DNA of 64,000 nucleotides from Opitutales bacterium (GTDB lineage Bacteria; Verrucomicrobiota; Verrucomicrobiia; Opitutales; Oceanipulchritudinaceae). The translations under genes and the position numbers were made by a program. The notes beneath the pieces are model-generated. The model worked only from the letters and a program-made list of their open reading frames with translations. It was not told the DNA's origin and searched no databases. The stretch is from the NCBI GenBank assembly GCA_020831485.1, contig JAFIGG010000001.1, positions 144,414 to 208,413 on the forward strand. Direction: 5' to 3'. Positions 24,080 through 32,111 of the stretch are shown piece by piece; the first letter of the stretch is position 1; each line of letters begins with the position of its first letter.

Positions 24080-27000
24080 ATGTCTGCGTCTCCAAGCTCT
24101 TTACTCAGGTTAACCGCTGCCTGTCCAGTGGTGATTTACAGTGTGAGCGTCTATGTGTGCCTTGCACTTTTCGCCTCGCCCGCTTACGGGCTCTTCGACG
24201 ACGAAGATCCCTGGGGCTGGGACGATTTTGACTACATCATCGACGACGATTCTCCGGATCCCTTCGACATGGATTCGTTCGTGCCGGATGAGTGGAACAT
24301 AGTAGAGCGAACCCTCGACCAGACATGGACCGGTTCGGCGAACATCAGCCACTTGGAGTTCCTTGAGAATCCGAACATCCTCATCTCCGGCGATCTCTAT
24401 GCCACGATTGTCCAGGGATGGCACCATCCGGATTTTAATCCAAGCATCACCGTGACGGGCTCATTCCACATGGAGGAGTTCTCCTGGACGAATACGGTAG
24501 GTGGCGAAATACGAATGGGAGATGGTGGCACGACCGGTTCGTTCCACATCGACGATTTCATGGTGCACACTCTCAGTCTGTTCGAGGTCAACCGGGCAGA
24601 TGATATCGACTTTGATCCAGGTATCCTGAACACCAGCATTTTCCGACAGGCCGGCAGCGGAACCACCACTTTGACCGGCCAGGTTAAGGTCCAGGACAGA
24701 ATCGAAGTGACCGCTGGCCGACTCAATATTCACCAGAATGATCTGTTCGATTTCGATGAAGGCACGGTTTCGGTGGCCGAGAACACGACGCTGGATATGA
24801 CGGGTACTTCGGGCGGGGTATATCAGCTCGAATCAATCGATGAGGGCGGCCTGATTCTTTCAGGGGGCAATGAATTTATCCATAGCGGAAGTATTAATGC
24901 TCAGCGCGGTACAATTAATAATCAGCTGGTGCCTGTTGATCTCGAATTGGATGAAGGGAGCACTTTGCGATTACAAGGCCCTTTTGGCACCATTTTTTCC
25001 GCACGTGACAATAATGCGCTCTATTTTCCGGGTGATGGCGACATCGTACTGGAAGGAAACTTGATAGAAGCGACGAGAGTGGATTTTGGGCAGAACACGG
25101 TCCACAACAAAACAGATTTAAGAGCTTTCCCCATGGATGGAGCAGTAACGGCGGAGAATATCGTCAACGATGGCACAATCGACGTGATTCGAATCTTAAC
25201 AGTGCATGATACCATTTCCGGATCTGGAGAGGTGATTTTCAGAGGGACCCTTCCGGAGGTCTCCGCCTGGATGGATTTTGGGCATTTCACCGGGGAACAA
25301 AAGTTGACCGTTCGCGGCGAATCCTTGGATGTGGGAACAGCTGAGAGGAGAAGGATAGGCGGCCATTTTGACAACAGTAGAGGAATCGATATCATTGCCA
25401 CTGCATCAGTCGCAGGGAGTTCGATCATTGAAACCGATATCGAACTGATTGAATTCGCGGGCCAAGACCGGTTCGGTAATGACATCGAATCGAGTCTTAC
25501 TTTTCTGGGAAGGGATATCATACTTTCAGGAACGGTTTTTGGAGAAGGCACCGCATTTGCGAGGTCCGGTTCCATGACCACTCTGGAAGCGGGAGAAATG
25601 GATTTGTCCGGGGGCTTGGTTATTCAGGGCGGCACATTTCAGGTGGGCGATTTCAATACGCAAGGAAATCTGGCAAACCCAGTGGATCTGGAGGGGGGCA
25701 ACTTACAATTCGCCAGAAACGATCTCTACGTGTTTGATGAAGCCATCTCTGGAAACGGTGTGGTCCGGCAGTTGGGCCAGGGTGAGTTGCTTCTTTCCGG
25801 CGACAGCACTTATACGGGCCTGACCGTCGTCGAAAATGGAAGCCTGCGTGTCGGTCACGAAAATGCCCTGGGGGCAAGTTCCGTGGAGATTTACGCGGGA
25901 GCAGTTTTCGATACCGGTGACTATGACTTCGATTTGAGCCGGGTGAACGGAACAGGCGAATTTCGCAGTGAACGCGATTACGTATTCGATAGCGGCGAAA
26001 ATCACACGTCCGAAGTACAACTGACCGGCGATAATGCGTTAATTAAGCGCGGAGAAGGCATCTTGACGCTCACCAGGGAACAGAACGATTACACCGGCGG
26101 CACGATTGTGAGCGAGGGTCTATTGCAGGCCGGTTCGGAGGCGGTTTTTGGTGCCTTACCGAATAATATTGTCCTGAAAACCGGAGGTGCCATCGGAAAT
26201 CTTCAAGATTCCCTCAGTTTGGGCGAAGATCGAAACATTATTCTGGCCGAAGGCGGAGGGCGTTTGCGGGCGGGCGGCGGCAATACCCTTTCCGTCGCTG
26301 GCGTCATAAGCGGTACCGGCGATTTGCGGGTGGTGAACGAAACAGGAACCGTGACGCTCTCCGGGACGAACACCTACGAGGGCTCCACGATTATAGGCGG
26401 TAGCGAGGAAAATGGCGGTTATGCGGGAAGCGATCAAGCACGTCTTCGTCTGGAAAGTAACAACGCCTTGCCTTATGGAAACGTGGTGAATTTCGACGCA
26501 GGCAGCGATAACACGGGTATACTCGATTTCGACGGGCAAACGGTAGCGGTCGAGGGAATGCAGGTCTCTTCCGGAACCGGACGATTGGAGAATGCATCCG
26601 GGGCGACAATCGGCTCGGGAGGAATAGCCATTGCTGAAGGAGCTGTATTCGATTCGCTCGGGCAGGCCTTTGACCTCGGCATGTTTTCGGGTGACGGAGA
26701 CTACCACACGGGTGCGGGATATGTGTACAACGGCGACGAAGAGAAGGAGTTGACCGTCGGTTTGTCCGGAAACAATGAATTGCGGGTGGGCGGCGGTGGA
26801 CGTTTGATCGTCAACAGGGAGACAGCGCACACCGGCGGGACAGTTATCGAGTCCGGCGAACTGCAACTTGGCGATGGAGAAACGCTTGGCACAGTAGTCG
26901 GCAGTCTAAATATCGACGCTGCCGGAATGCTCGCGATAATGCAGAACGAAGACTTGGCGTTTTCAAATAACACAGCCGGCGAAGGTGGCCTTATTAAACG

Positions 27001-27955
27001 CGGGAGCGGCATCGTAGAGATGACGGGAGCAAACAACTACAGCGGAATCACCCGCATCGAAGAAGGCGGTCTTCGCCTGGGTCCGGCAAGCTATCCCTCT
27101 GGCATGGGTGTAGTGGAAATCCTCGAAGGAGCGACCTTCCACGCGAGCCGGGGTCCGGTAACTCAAGGCATACGCGGAGGAGGCAATGTAGACATCGAGG
27201 GACCAGTTCTCTGGATGGATGTATCGGAAGCGGAGACTTTCGTGGGGACTATTTCCGGAACGGGCGATTTAAACAAACGCCAAGCGGGAATACAGAGTCT
27301 GCAAGGCGAAGTCGGGCACAGCGGTCAAACAAACGTGCTTAACGGTAGGCTCGAAATTGCAGGCGGACTGGAAACTACCGGTGGACTTGTCGACGTGAGC
27401 CCGGGGGCAACCCTCGCAGCCGGAGGCACTGTTGTACGCAACCTGAGCAATTCAGGGACAGTAACAACAATGAATGGAGAAGCTCTGACCTTAACAGGTG
27501 AAGTCTCTGGCAGCGGTCGATTCGAGGGCGATTTTGTTTTCTCCGGAGCGACCTACCCGGGCACTAGCCCGGGCTTGATCGAAGTCGAAGGCAACTTGAG
27601 CTTTGCGCCAGAACATTTTCTTAAGATGGAAATCGCCGGTCCTTCCCGGGGCCAGGAATACGACGCTTTTGATATAAGCGGCGATCTGCTCCTCGACGGG
27701 ACGCTAAAGGTGGTTTTCCTCGACGGTTTTCAACCGCAGGAAGGTGACACATTCCTGTTTTTCGACGTCGGCGGTTCGATAGACGGCAGCTTCGCTGACC
27801 TCATCCTACCGAACCTAAACGACACTGATTTGATTTGGGATGCCGGGGAGCTGACTACGACCGGGAGTCTGGGCGTCATTCCAGAGCCCCGCACCTACGC
27901 ACTGATTTTCGGTCTGGCAGCACTGGTAGTAGCCTTCTTGAGGAGGAGATCCTAG
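24080..27955 (+). CDS. PEP-CTERM protein with autotransporter-type beta-strand repeats
   Basis: Surface protein of 1291 residues. The ATG at 24080 gives a signal peptide ending ASPAYG; the frame start at 23846 would overlap the GH4 gene. A short acidic stretch (DDEDPWGWDDFDY) follows cleavage. From about 560 onward there are several PATR-type repeats such as LLLSGDSTYTGLTVVENGSL, LTLTREQNDYTGGTIVSEG and VEMTGANNYSGITRIEEGGL, expected to stack as a beta-helix. The C-terminus reads VIPEPRTYALIFGLAALVVA then RRR: a PEP motif, a membrane helix and a basic tail, the sorting tag handled by exosortase. No exosortase gene is in this window. The next gene is a LuxR regulator. Confidence 0.9.
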   Translation: MSASPSSLLRLTAACPVVIYSVSVYVCLALFASPAYGLFDDEDPWGWDDFDYIIDDDSPDPFDMDSFVPDEWNIVERTLDQTWTGSANISHLEFLENPNILISGDLYATIVQGWHHPDFNPSITVTGSFHMEEFSWTNTVGGEIRMGDGGTTGSFHIDDFMVHTLSLFEVNRADDIDFDPGILNTSIFRQAGSGTTTLTGQVKVQDRIEVTAGRLNIHQNDLFDFDEGTVSVAENTTLDMTGTSGGVYQLESIDEGGLILSGGNEFIHSGSINAQRGTINNQLVPVDLELDEGSTLRLQGPFGTIFSARDNNALYFPGDGDIVLEGNLIEATRVDFGQNTVHNKTDLRAFPMDGAVTAENIVNDGTIDVIRILTVHDTISGSGEVIFRGTLPEVSAWMDFGHFTGEQKLTVRGESLDVGTAERRRIGGHFDNSRGIDIIATASVAGSSIIETDIELIEFAGQDRFGNDIESSLTFLGRDIILSGTVFGEGTAFARSGSMTTLEAGEMDLSGGLVIQGGTFQVGDFNTQGNLANPVDLEGGNLQFARNDLYVFDEAISGNGVVRQLGQGELLLSGDSTYTGLTVVENGSLRVGHENALGASSVEIYAGAVFDTGDYDFDLSRVNGTGEFRSERDYVFDSGENHTSEVQLTGDNALIKRGEGILTLTREQNDYTGGTIVSEGLLQAGSEAVFGALPNNIVLKTGGAIGNLQDSLSLGEDRNIILAEGGGRLRAGGGNTLSVAGVISGTGDLRVVNETGTVTLSGTNTYEGSTIIGGSEENGGYAGSDQARLRLESNNALPYGNVVNFDAGSDNTGILDFDGQTVAVEGMQVSSGTGRLENASGATIGSGGIAIAEGAVFDSLGQAFDLGMFSGDGDYHTGAGYVYNGDEEKELTVGLSGNNELRVGGGGRLIVNRETAHTGGTVIESGELQLGDGETLGTVVGSLNIDAAGMLAIMQNEDLAFSNNTAGEGGLIKRGSGIVEMTGANNYSGITRIEEGGLRLGPASYPSGMGVVEILEGATFHASRGPVTQGIRGGGNVDIEGPVLWMDVSEAETFVGTISGTGDLNKRQAGIQSLQGEVGHSGQTNVLNGRLEIAGGLETTGGLVDVSPGATLAAGGTVVRNLSNSGTVTTMNGEALTLTGEVSGSGRFEGDFVFSGATYPGTSPGLIEVEGNLSFAPEHFLKMEIAGPSRGQEYDAFDISGDLLLDGTLKVVFLDGFQPQEGDTFLFFDVGGSIDGSFADLILPNLNDTDLIWDAGELTTTGSLGVIPEPRTYALIFGLAALVVAFLRRRS

Positions 27956-28015
27956 GTGCTTGACCCCTCCCCTTCCTCGATGTCTAATCGCTGCTAAAAG
28001 GTATTAGGCAGTTTA

Positions 28016-28891
28016 ATGCCGTACCGCGATGCAATGCGAGAGGATCATTGGCAAAGATTGCAAAACTCGGTCACCCGGCTCTTCAGATCTGGTCTCCGAC
28101 TTGAGACCTTTATGTCCCGAACGGCCAAAGCTGTGCGGGGCACCATTGACTGCGACTTGTGCACGGTCGGGGTTTTGGACCTGCGCAGCCGTAATCTGAA
28201 GGTCTATTATGATGAGCAGCATGCGGACTTCAGTCAGGCTATGGAAGGCTACGCCGCTCACATGCACAAATACCCACTTTTCCGATTCGACCCTTGGGTG
28301 GCTGAGGGGAAACCCTTCCTGCGCAGCGATTTCTACTCGGAACGTCAGTTTCGTGACCTGGACATCTATTCGGACTGCTTCCGCGTAGCCGGTGTTTCAG
28401 AGCATGCAGCCATTCCAATATTTACAGACAAAAACACAATTGTCTTTGCCGGACTGGAGAGGTCCGGCAGGAGTTTCTCCGATGAAGACCGGGAAAGACT
28501 GACCCTCCTTCAGCCGCATCTGACAAACGCGCGAAGAACAGCCCTTGCCTGCTCCAAGATCAAGCCAGAGAACATCCAGGAGGAACATTTCGCCATGACT
28601 GAATTAAGTGCGCGTGAAGCGGAAGTGCTGACTTGGATGATCAGGGGAAAAACTCATGCAGAAATCGGCGCCCTGTTGCGACTGCGCACTCAGACAATAA
28701 AAGGCTATGCGCAAAATGTTTACCAAAAGCTCGGCGTAGACAACCGTCATGCAGCCATATTGCGCGCCCTCGAAATCGCCTCTTTCGAATCGGTACCGAA
28801 GTTACTTCTTCAAGTTAAGAGAGCTAAGATCAAAGCTCGGCTAAAGCTCAGACAAAACTCACAATCGGGTCTTCGACAAAATCGGCTCTGA
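28016..28891 (+). CDS. LuxR-family transcription regulator
   Basis: Regulator of 291 residues. The N-terminal 180 residues resemble a GAF-like sensing domain (VGVLDLRSRNLKVYY, AAIPIFTDKNTIVFAGLE). The C-terminal LuxR helix-turn-helix is clear: TELSAREAEVLTWMIRGKTH then QTIKGYAQNVYQKLGVDNRH. It lies 60 bases after the PEP-CTERM gene and may control it. The last dozen residues (QNSQSGLRQNRL) are encoded by DNA matching the end of the mtaB gene, so the original C-terminus has probably been replaced or extended by a rearrangement. Confidence 0.88.
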   Translation: MPYRDAMREDHWQRLQNSVTRLFRSGLRLETFMSRTAKAVRGTIDCDLCTVGVLDLRSRNLKVYYDEQHADFSQAMEGYAAHMHKYPLFRFDPWVAEGKPFLRSDFYSERQFRDLDIYSDCFRVAGVSEHAAIPIFTDKNTIVFAGLERSGRSFSDEDRERLTLLQPHLTNARRTALACSKIKPENIQEEHFAMTELSAREAEVLTWMIRGKTHAEIGALLRLRTQTIKGYAQNVYQKLGVDNRHAAILRALEIASFESVPKLLLQVKRAKIKARLKLRQNSQSGLRQNRL

Positions 28892-29097
28892 ACTTTCGTG
28901 CGAATCTTGCCGTGGTCGTCGCCCTACAGTTCATCACCAATCCGCTGACGGTCATCCCTATCTACTTCACGGCTTTTCAAATCGGACGACTCTTCCTGCG
29001 CCTGTTTGGAGTCGACGGCCCCTGGCTGCAACGGGAATGGAAAGTTGGAAGGGAGCTATCCCAAAATCGGGGTAAAAACTCAAGCGATTGTTGTGAA
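28852..29097 (+). pseudogene. Mosaic of gene fragments with homologues elsewhere in the window
   Basis: Four adjoining pieces can be matched by eye. 28852-28891 matches 30086-30125 (mtaB 3' end, 38/40). 28893-29010 matches 19542-19659 (DUF2062 gene, 108/118, no gaps). 29012-29040 matches 20533-20561 (namZ, 28/29). 29043-29097 matches 23905-23959 (55/55). The last three are in the same order and strand as their counterparts. Small shared words at the joins (TCGA-GG-CCC; TGGA and AGTT) suggest microhomology-guided deletion. The composite open frame across the pieces is not a functional gene. Confidence 0.82.
29043..29097. repeat. 55-bp dispersed sequence, copy 2
   Basis: Identical over 55 bases to 23905-23959 and in the same orientation. 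Beyond it the two loci diverge within a few bases. Confidence 0.88.
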
Positions 29098-29130
29098 ACG
29101 TATCCACATGTGATGGTTCCCGCCTTCGGC

Positions 29131-29221
29131 CAGCGGCGCTCTCGGCGAGAGCGCCCTACCCCATTCCGATGTTTTTCACGCACACAGAATGGTGGGGCAG
29201 TTTCGCCGAAACCGCAGCGTA
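29131..29221 (+). repeat. 91-bp double-palindrome repeat, left of vapBC
   Basis: Contains GGCGCTCTCG-G-CGAGAGCGCC, then CCCTACCCCATTCCGATG, TTTTTCACGCACACAGAA, and a second palindrome GCAGTTTCG-C-CGAAACCGC. The same layout recurs at 29977-30067 in direct orientation, with paired changes in the first stem. Confidence 0.88.
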
Positions 29222-29290
29222 CAATCAGGAGCAATGGATCTTCTCTGATAAAAATATTGAAATAATCAGATTTTAGAAGACAATATTGTC

Positions 29291-29497
29291 ATGAAATTCA
29301 GCGTAGAGATGGAGGATTCGACCCTCGAAAAGATCATGCTGGCAACTGGTATACCCAAAAAAGGTCCTGCCGTAGCCAAGGCTGCTACTGAATACTTGCG
29401 TCGAGCGATGGCCAAAGAATTTGCCTCCATGGTAATGGAGGGCAAGTTCGAGGACTACCCCCTGACCAACGACGAAATAGAGCAGTCCGACCGCTAG
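29291..29497 (+). CDS. vapB: VapB-type antitoxin
   Basis: Small protein of 68 residues: MKFSVEMEDSTLEKIMLATG, then AVAKAATEYLRRAMAKEF. This looks like a short ribbon-helix-helix-type antitoxin with an acidic tail (NDEIEQSDR). It precedes a PIN-domain toxin gene by 52 bases. A perfect palindrome overlaps its stop codon. It is expected to bind and inhibit the toxin and repress the shared promoter. Confidence 0.78.
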   Translation: MKFSVEMEDSTLEKIMLATGIPKKGPAVAKAATEYLRRAMAKEFASMVMEGKFEDYPLTNDEIEQSDR

Positions 29498-29513
29498 TGG
29501 TGCGAACCACTAG
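29494..29513. repeat. 20-bp palindrome over the vapB stop codon
   Basis: CTAGTGGT-GCGA-ACCACTAG, perfect eight-base arms, with the TAG stop of vapB in the left arm. A near copy with one G-T change lies over the hemA stop at 59984-60003. It could reduce toxin expression relative to antitoxin by forming a hairpin between the two genes. Confidence 0.75.
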
Positions 29514-29549
29514 ATCGGAATTATCCCGTAACAAGTAATTGCTAAAGCC

Positions 29550-29966
29550 ATGGTTCTTGTCGACACCAGCGCATGGATTGAGTTTTTCCGGCGGGACGGA
29601 GACCCGGCTGTCAAACTAGCCATGAAAGCATTGATTGAAGAACTCGAAGCCACACTCTGCGGACCTGTGGAGATGGAATTCCTCGGAGGCGCACTGCCCC
29701 ACGAGCGTCCCCGGATCCAGAATCGCTTCGATATACTCCCTTACCTCAAGAATGATCAAAAAATCTGGCGCGAAGCGGCCACCAATTACGCAATCCTGCG
29801 CGGCAAAGGCATCACATTGCCCTGGAACGATGCGATTATCGCCTCTCTTGCCCTCCGCAATGACTGCCGAACCTACGCTGTCGATCGCCACTTCAAGGCG
29901 ATGGAAAAGCACTTGGGTCTACGCCTCTACAAGCCGAGCTACAATGGCAATTTTCAGCCAGAATAG
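29550..29966 (+). CDS. vapC: PIN-domain toxin, VapC type
   Basis: Putative RNase of 138 residues. MVLVDTSAWIEFFR carries the first PIN acid (D5), CGPVEMEFLGG the second, and LPWNDAIIASLALRN with the later YAVDRHF the remaining ones. It forms a toxin-antitoxin module with the preceding gene. The module (29291-29966) lies between two direct copies of a 91-bp palindromic repeat. It shares little sequence with the PIN toxin at 21510 beyond the active site, so the two are not a recent duplication. Confidence 0.9.
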   Translation: MVLVDTSAWIEFFRRDGDPAVKLAMKALIEELEATLCGPVEMEFLGGALPHERPRIQNRFDILPYLKNDQKIWREAATNYAILRGKGITLPWNDAIIASLALRNDCRTYAVDRHFKAMEKHLGLRLYKPSYNGNFQPE

Positions 29967-29976
29967 TCGGAATGGT

Positions 29977-30067
29977 CAGCGGCAGTCTCGGCGAGACTGC
30001 CCTACCCCATGTCGATGTTTTTCACGCACACAGAAAGGTGGGGCGGTTTCGCCGAAACCGCCGCGTA
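29977..30067 (+). repeat. 91-bp double-palindrome repeat, right of vapBC
   Basis: Contains GGCAGTCTCG-G-CGAGACTGCC and GGCGGTTTCG-C-CGAAACCGCC separated by the same conserved spacer as the left copy. Two base pairs of the first stem differ from the left copy and both arms change together, so pairing is kept. Confidence 0.88.
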
Positions 30068-30075
30068 TCCATCCA

Positions 30076-31410
30076 TCAACCCCCTACAAAACTCACAATC
30101 GGGCCTTCGACAAAATCGGCGCTGATGCGGTCGAGACGTACGCGCACAAGTTGATTGCGAATGTCGGAGGATTGCGGATTTTCCGTGAGGACGCGGATGT
30201 AGTTGGCGGTGTAGCCGGGGAAGCGATCGTCGCGGGGGTCTTCGAGCAGGACATTCATTTCCTGGCCGAGGTAGCGCTGCATGAAGTCGTAGCGTTTCTG
30301 GCTGCTGTAGCGACGCAGCTGCAGGCAGCGGCGGTTGCGTTCTTCAATCGGCACTACGTCGTTTGCACGCTTTACTGACAATGTCCCCTCACGCTCGGAA
30401 TACGGAAACACATGGGTATAGGCGAAGCGCAGATCGTTGAAAAATCGACAGGTCTCCTCAAAATCCGCTTCTGTTTCGCCGTTGAAACCGACCAGGATAT
30501 CGGTGCCGACGCAGAGGTCGGGCACCTGCTTCACTGCCCGCTGAACAAAATCCGCATACTCCCCGGTTGTGTAGCGGCGACGCATGGCTTGCAGGACCTT
30601 GTCACAGCCCGACTGCAGAGGCAGGTGCAGATACGGCAGCAAGACATGCTCCCGGTCGCCCATGCGGTCGATCAAGGCCCAGGGCACGGTAGTCGGCTCA
30701 ATGCTGGAAATCCGCACCCTCAGCAGGCCGGGAATGTCGTTCAGGGCATCGACCAGGTCGACAATGTCGTGCCCCTCGTGCAGGTAGGTGCCGATGTTAA
30801 CTCCGGTTAGCACCAGCTCGCGCACTCCCTTGGCAACAGCCGCGCGGGCTTCGTCCAGAGTGTTTTCCCATTGTCGGACGCGGGCACGGCCACGGGCAAA
30901 GGGAATGATGCAGAAACTACAGAGAAAATCGCAGCCATCCTGAATCTTCAGGTTGGCCCGTTTGTCGAAGGGCAAGTCGCCAACAAACTGGATGCTGAAA
31001 TCCTTGCGGTCAATGCGGTCACGAACGATGACCGGCTTCTCATTTTTTCCCAGGCGGGCGTAATCGACAACGCTGAGCTTGTCCTGATTACCGATGATCA
31101 GGTCGACGCCCGGAATCGAGGCAATCGCCTTGGCACCCATCTGCGAGTAACAACCAATGACGGCCGTGAAGGCCTGAGGATTGCGGCGAACAAACTGCCG
31201 GATCATCTTCCGGCATTTCGCATCCGCCTCCCGCGTCACCGTGCAGGTGTTGATGATGCCCAGGTCTGCATCCTCACCGAAGGGCACCATTGCATAACCG
31301 GCGACCTCCAGCTTCTCCTTAATGATTTGGGATTCCGCCTGATTCAAGCGGCAGCCCAGCGTCGTCACCGACGCCCGCAAAGGTTTAGCACTGCCCTTCA
31401 GGTTCACCAT
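30076..31410 (-). CDS. mtaB: tRNA t6A37 methylthiotransferase MtaB
   Basis: Radical SAM enzyme of 444 residues that methylthiolates t6A37 of tRNA. The N-terminal UPF0004 domain has TLGCRLNQAES, NTCTVTREAD and VIGCYSQMG, three cysteines for one Fe-S cluster. The radical SAM motif is CDFLCSFCIIPFARGRAR. The C-terminal part (about 380-444) is a TRAM-type domain. The TLGCRLNQAE start and IKIQDGCD-type core fit MtaB rather than MiaB or RimO. It begins a minus-strand group with no close neighbour downstream. Forty bases at its 3' end resemble 28852-28891. Confidence 0.92.
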   Translation of the reverse strand: MVNLKGSAKPLRASVTTLGCRLNQAESQIIKEKLEVAGYAMVPFGEDADLGIINTCTVTREADAKCRKMIRQFVRRNPQAFTAVIGCYSQMGAKAIASIPGVDLIIGNQDKLSVVDYARLGKNEKPVIVRDRIDRKDFSIQFVGDLPFDKRANLKIQDGCDFLCSFCIIPFARGRARVRQWENTLDEARAAVAKGVRELVLTGVNIGTYLHEGHDIVDLVDALNDIPGLLRVRISSIEPTTVPWALIDRMGDREHVLLPYLHLPLQSGCDKVLQAMRRRYTTGEYADFVQRAVKQVPDLCVGTDILVGFNGETEADFEETCRFFNDLRFAYTHVFPYSEREGTLSVKRANDVVPIEERNRRCLQLRRYSSQKRYDFMQRYLGQEMNVLLEDPRDDRFPGYTANYIRVLTENPQSSDIRNQLVRVRLDRISADFVEGPIVSFVGG

Positions 31411-31462
31411 GAGAAAGGCGAAAACCTTTGGACCGCTTCAGCCCGGAATTCAAATCAAAAAA

Positions 31463-32032
31463 TCATTCCGGAATCCGGTATCCGGCGACAACCCAGGTTC
31501 CATCGGCCCCACGCATGAGGGTCACGACCTCAAGAACTTCTTCCGCCTCAGAAAAATTGCTCATGAATGTCAGCTTCGCGTATTCGCCATCAGGAACGAT
31601 AGGTGGCAGCTCTGAGTAGTAGGCCGAACTTTCCAGCTCACGCTCTTCAAGAGTCCCCAAAGGTTGACGGCTTGAGCGCACTTCCTGACTCCAATCGCCT
31701 TCATCCAGACGCTCACGGAAGAATGCAGCAGCGGCATTCCAGGCAGCACCCAGTTGATCTCTGTCCACACGCTCGAGCCACGACTGCCCCACTGCAATTG
31801 CCTCAGTCAAATCGGGATCCCGGTCTCCGGGCAAAGGGAGTTCGCTGTCGAAGTCAAGGGGCTCTTCCTCAAGAGCCACGCCTTCAGTCTGCTGCTGCAG
31901 ATCCTGTACAGCCATACCCGGACCTGCGCCCCCTTCTGCCTGCTGTGGCGCAGCTCCCGGTTCCTGCCCATGCACCACGGACACCATGAGGACCAAACTG
32001 AAAAAGTAACTCAGGGTTTGAATAGTTTTCAT
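31463..32032 (-). CDS. DUF4019 exported protein
   Basis: Secreted or periplasmic protein of 189 residues with a signal peptide ending SVVHGQ, a low-complexity Gln/Gly/Glu-rich linker (25-75), and a DUF4019 domain (about 78-189): SWLERVDRDQLGAAWNAAAA, RQPLGTLEERELESS, DGEYAKLTFMSNF and GTWVVAGYRI. The function is unknown. It lies between the EF-G-like gene and mtaB, all on the minus strand. Confidence 0.83.
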   Translation of the reverse strand: MKTIQTLSYFFSLVLMVSVVHGQEPGAAPQQAEGGAGPGMAVQDLQQQTEGVALEEEPLDFDSELPLPGDRDPDLTEAIAVGQSWLERVDRDQLGAAWNAAAAFFRERLDEGDWSQEVRSSRQPLGTLEERELESSAYYSELPPIVPDGEYAKLTFMSNFSEAEEVLEVVTLMRGADGTWVVAGYRIPE

Positions 32033-32111
32033 AATCTTAAGATAGCTAAAAACACAAAAACCGCACGCCCTTTTTTACATAACATCCCGTAAACCTTTAT
32101 TTTCCAGCACC

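Larger units (their letters stand above)
28892..29290. other. Intergenic region of fragments and a 91-bp repeat
   Basis: After the LuxR stop this interval holds the DUF2062, namZ and 55-bp fragments (to 29097), a short unique stretch, the left 91-bp palindromic repeat (29131-29221), and about 70 bases of AT-rich DNA that probably hold the vapB promoter. I see no intact gene. Confidence 0.8.

Noticed and set aside
28912..29265. Plus-strand frame of 117 residues
   Set aside because: It begins inside the DUF2062 fragment and reads through the junctions of the mosaic; a chimeric by-product, not a gene.
29290..29966. Prophage or integron remnant
   Set aside because: No integrase, attachment-like core or phage gene; only a toxin-antitoxin pair between palindromic repeats.
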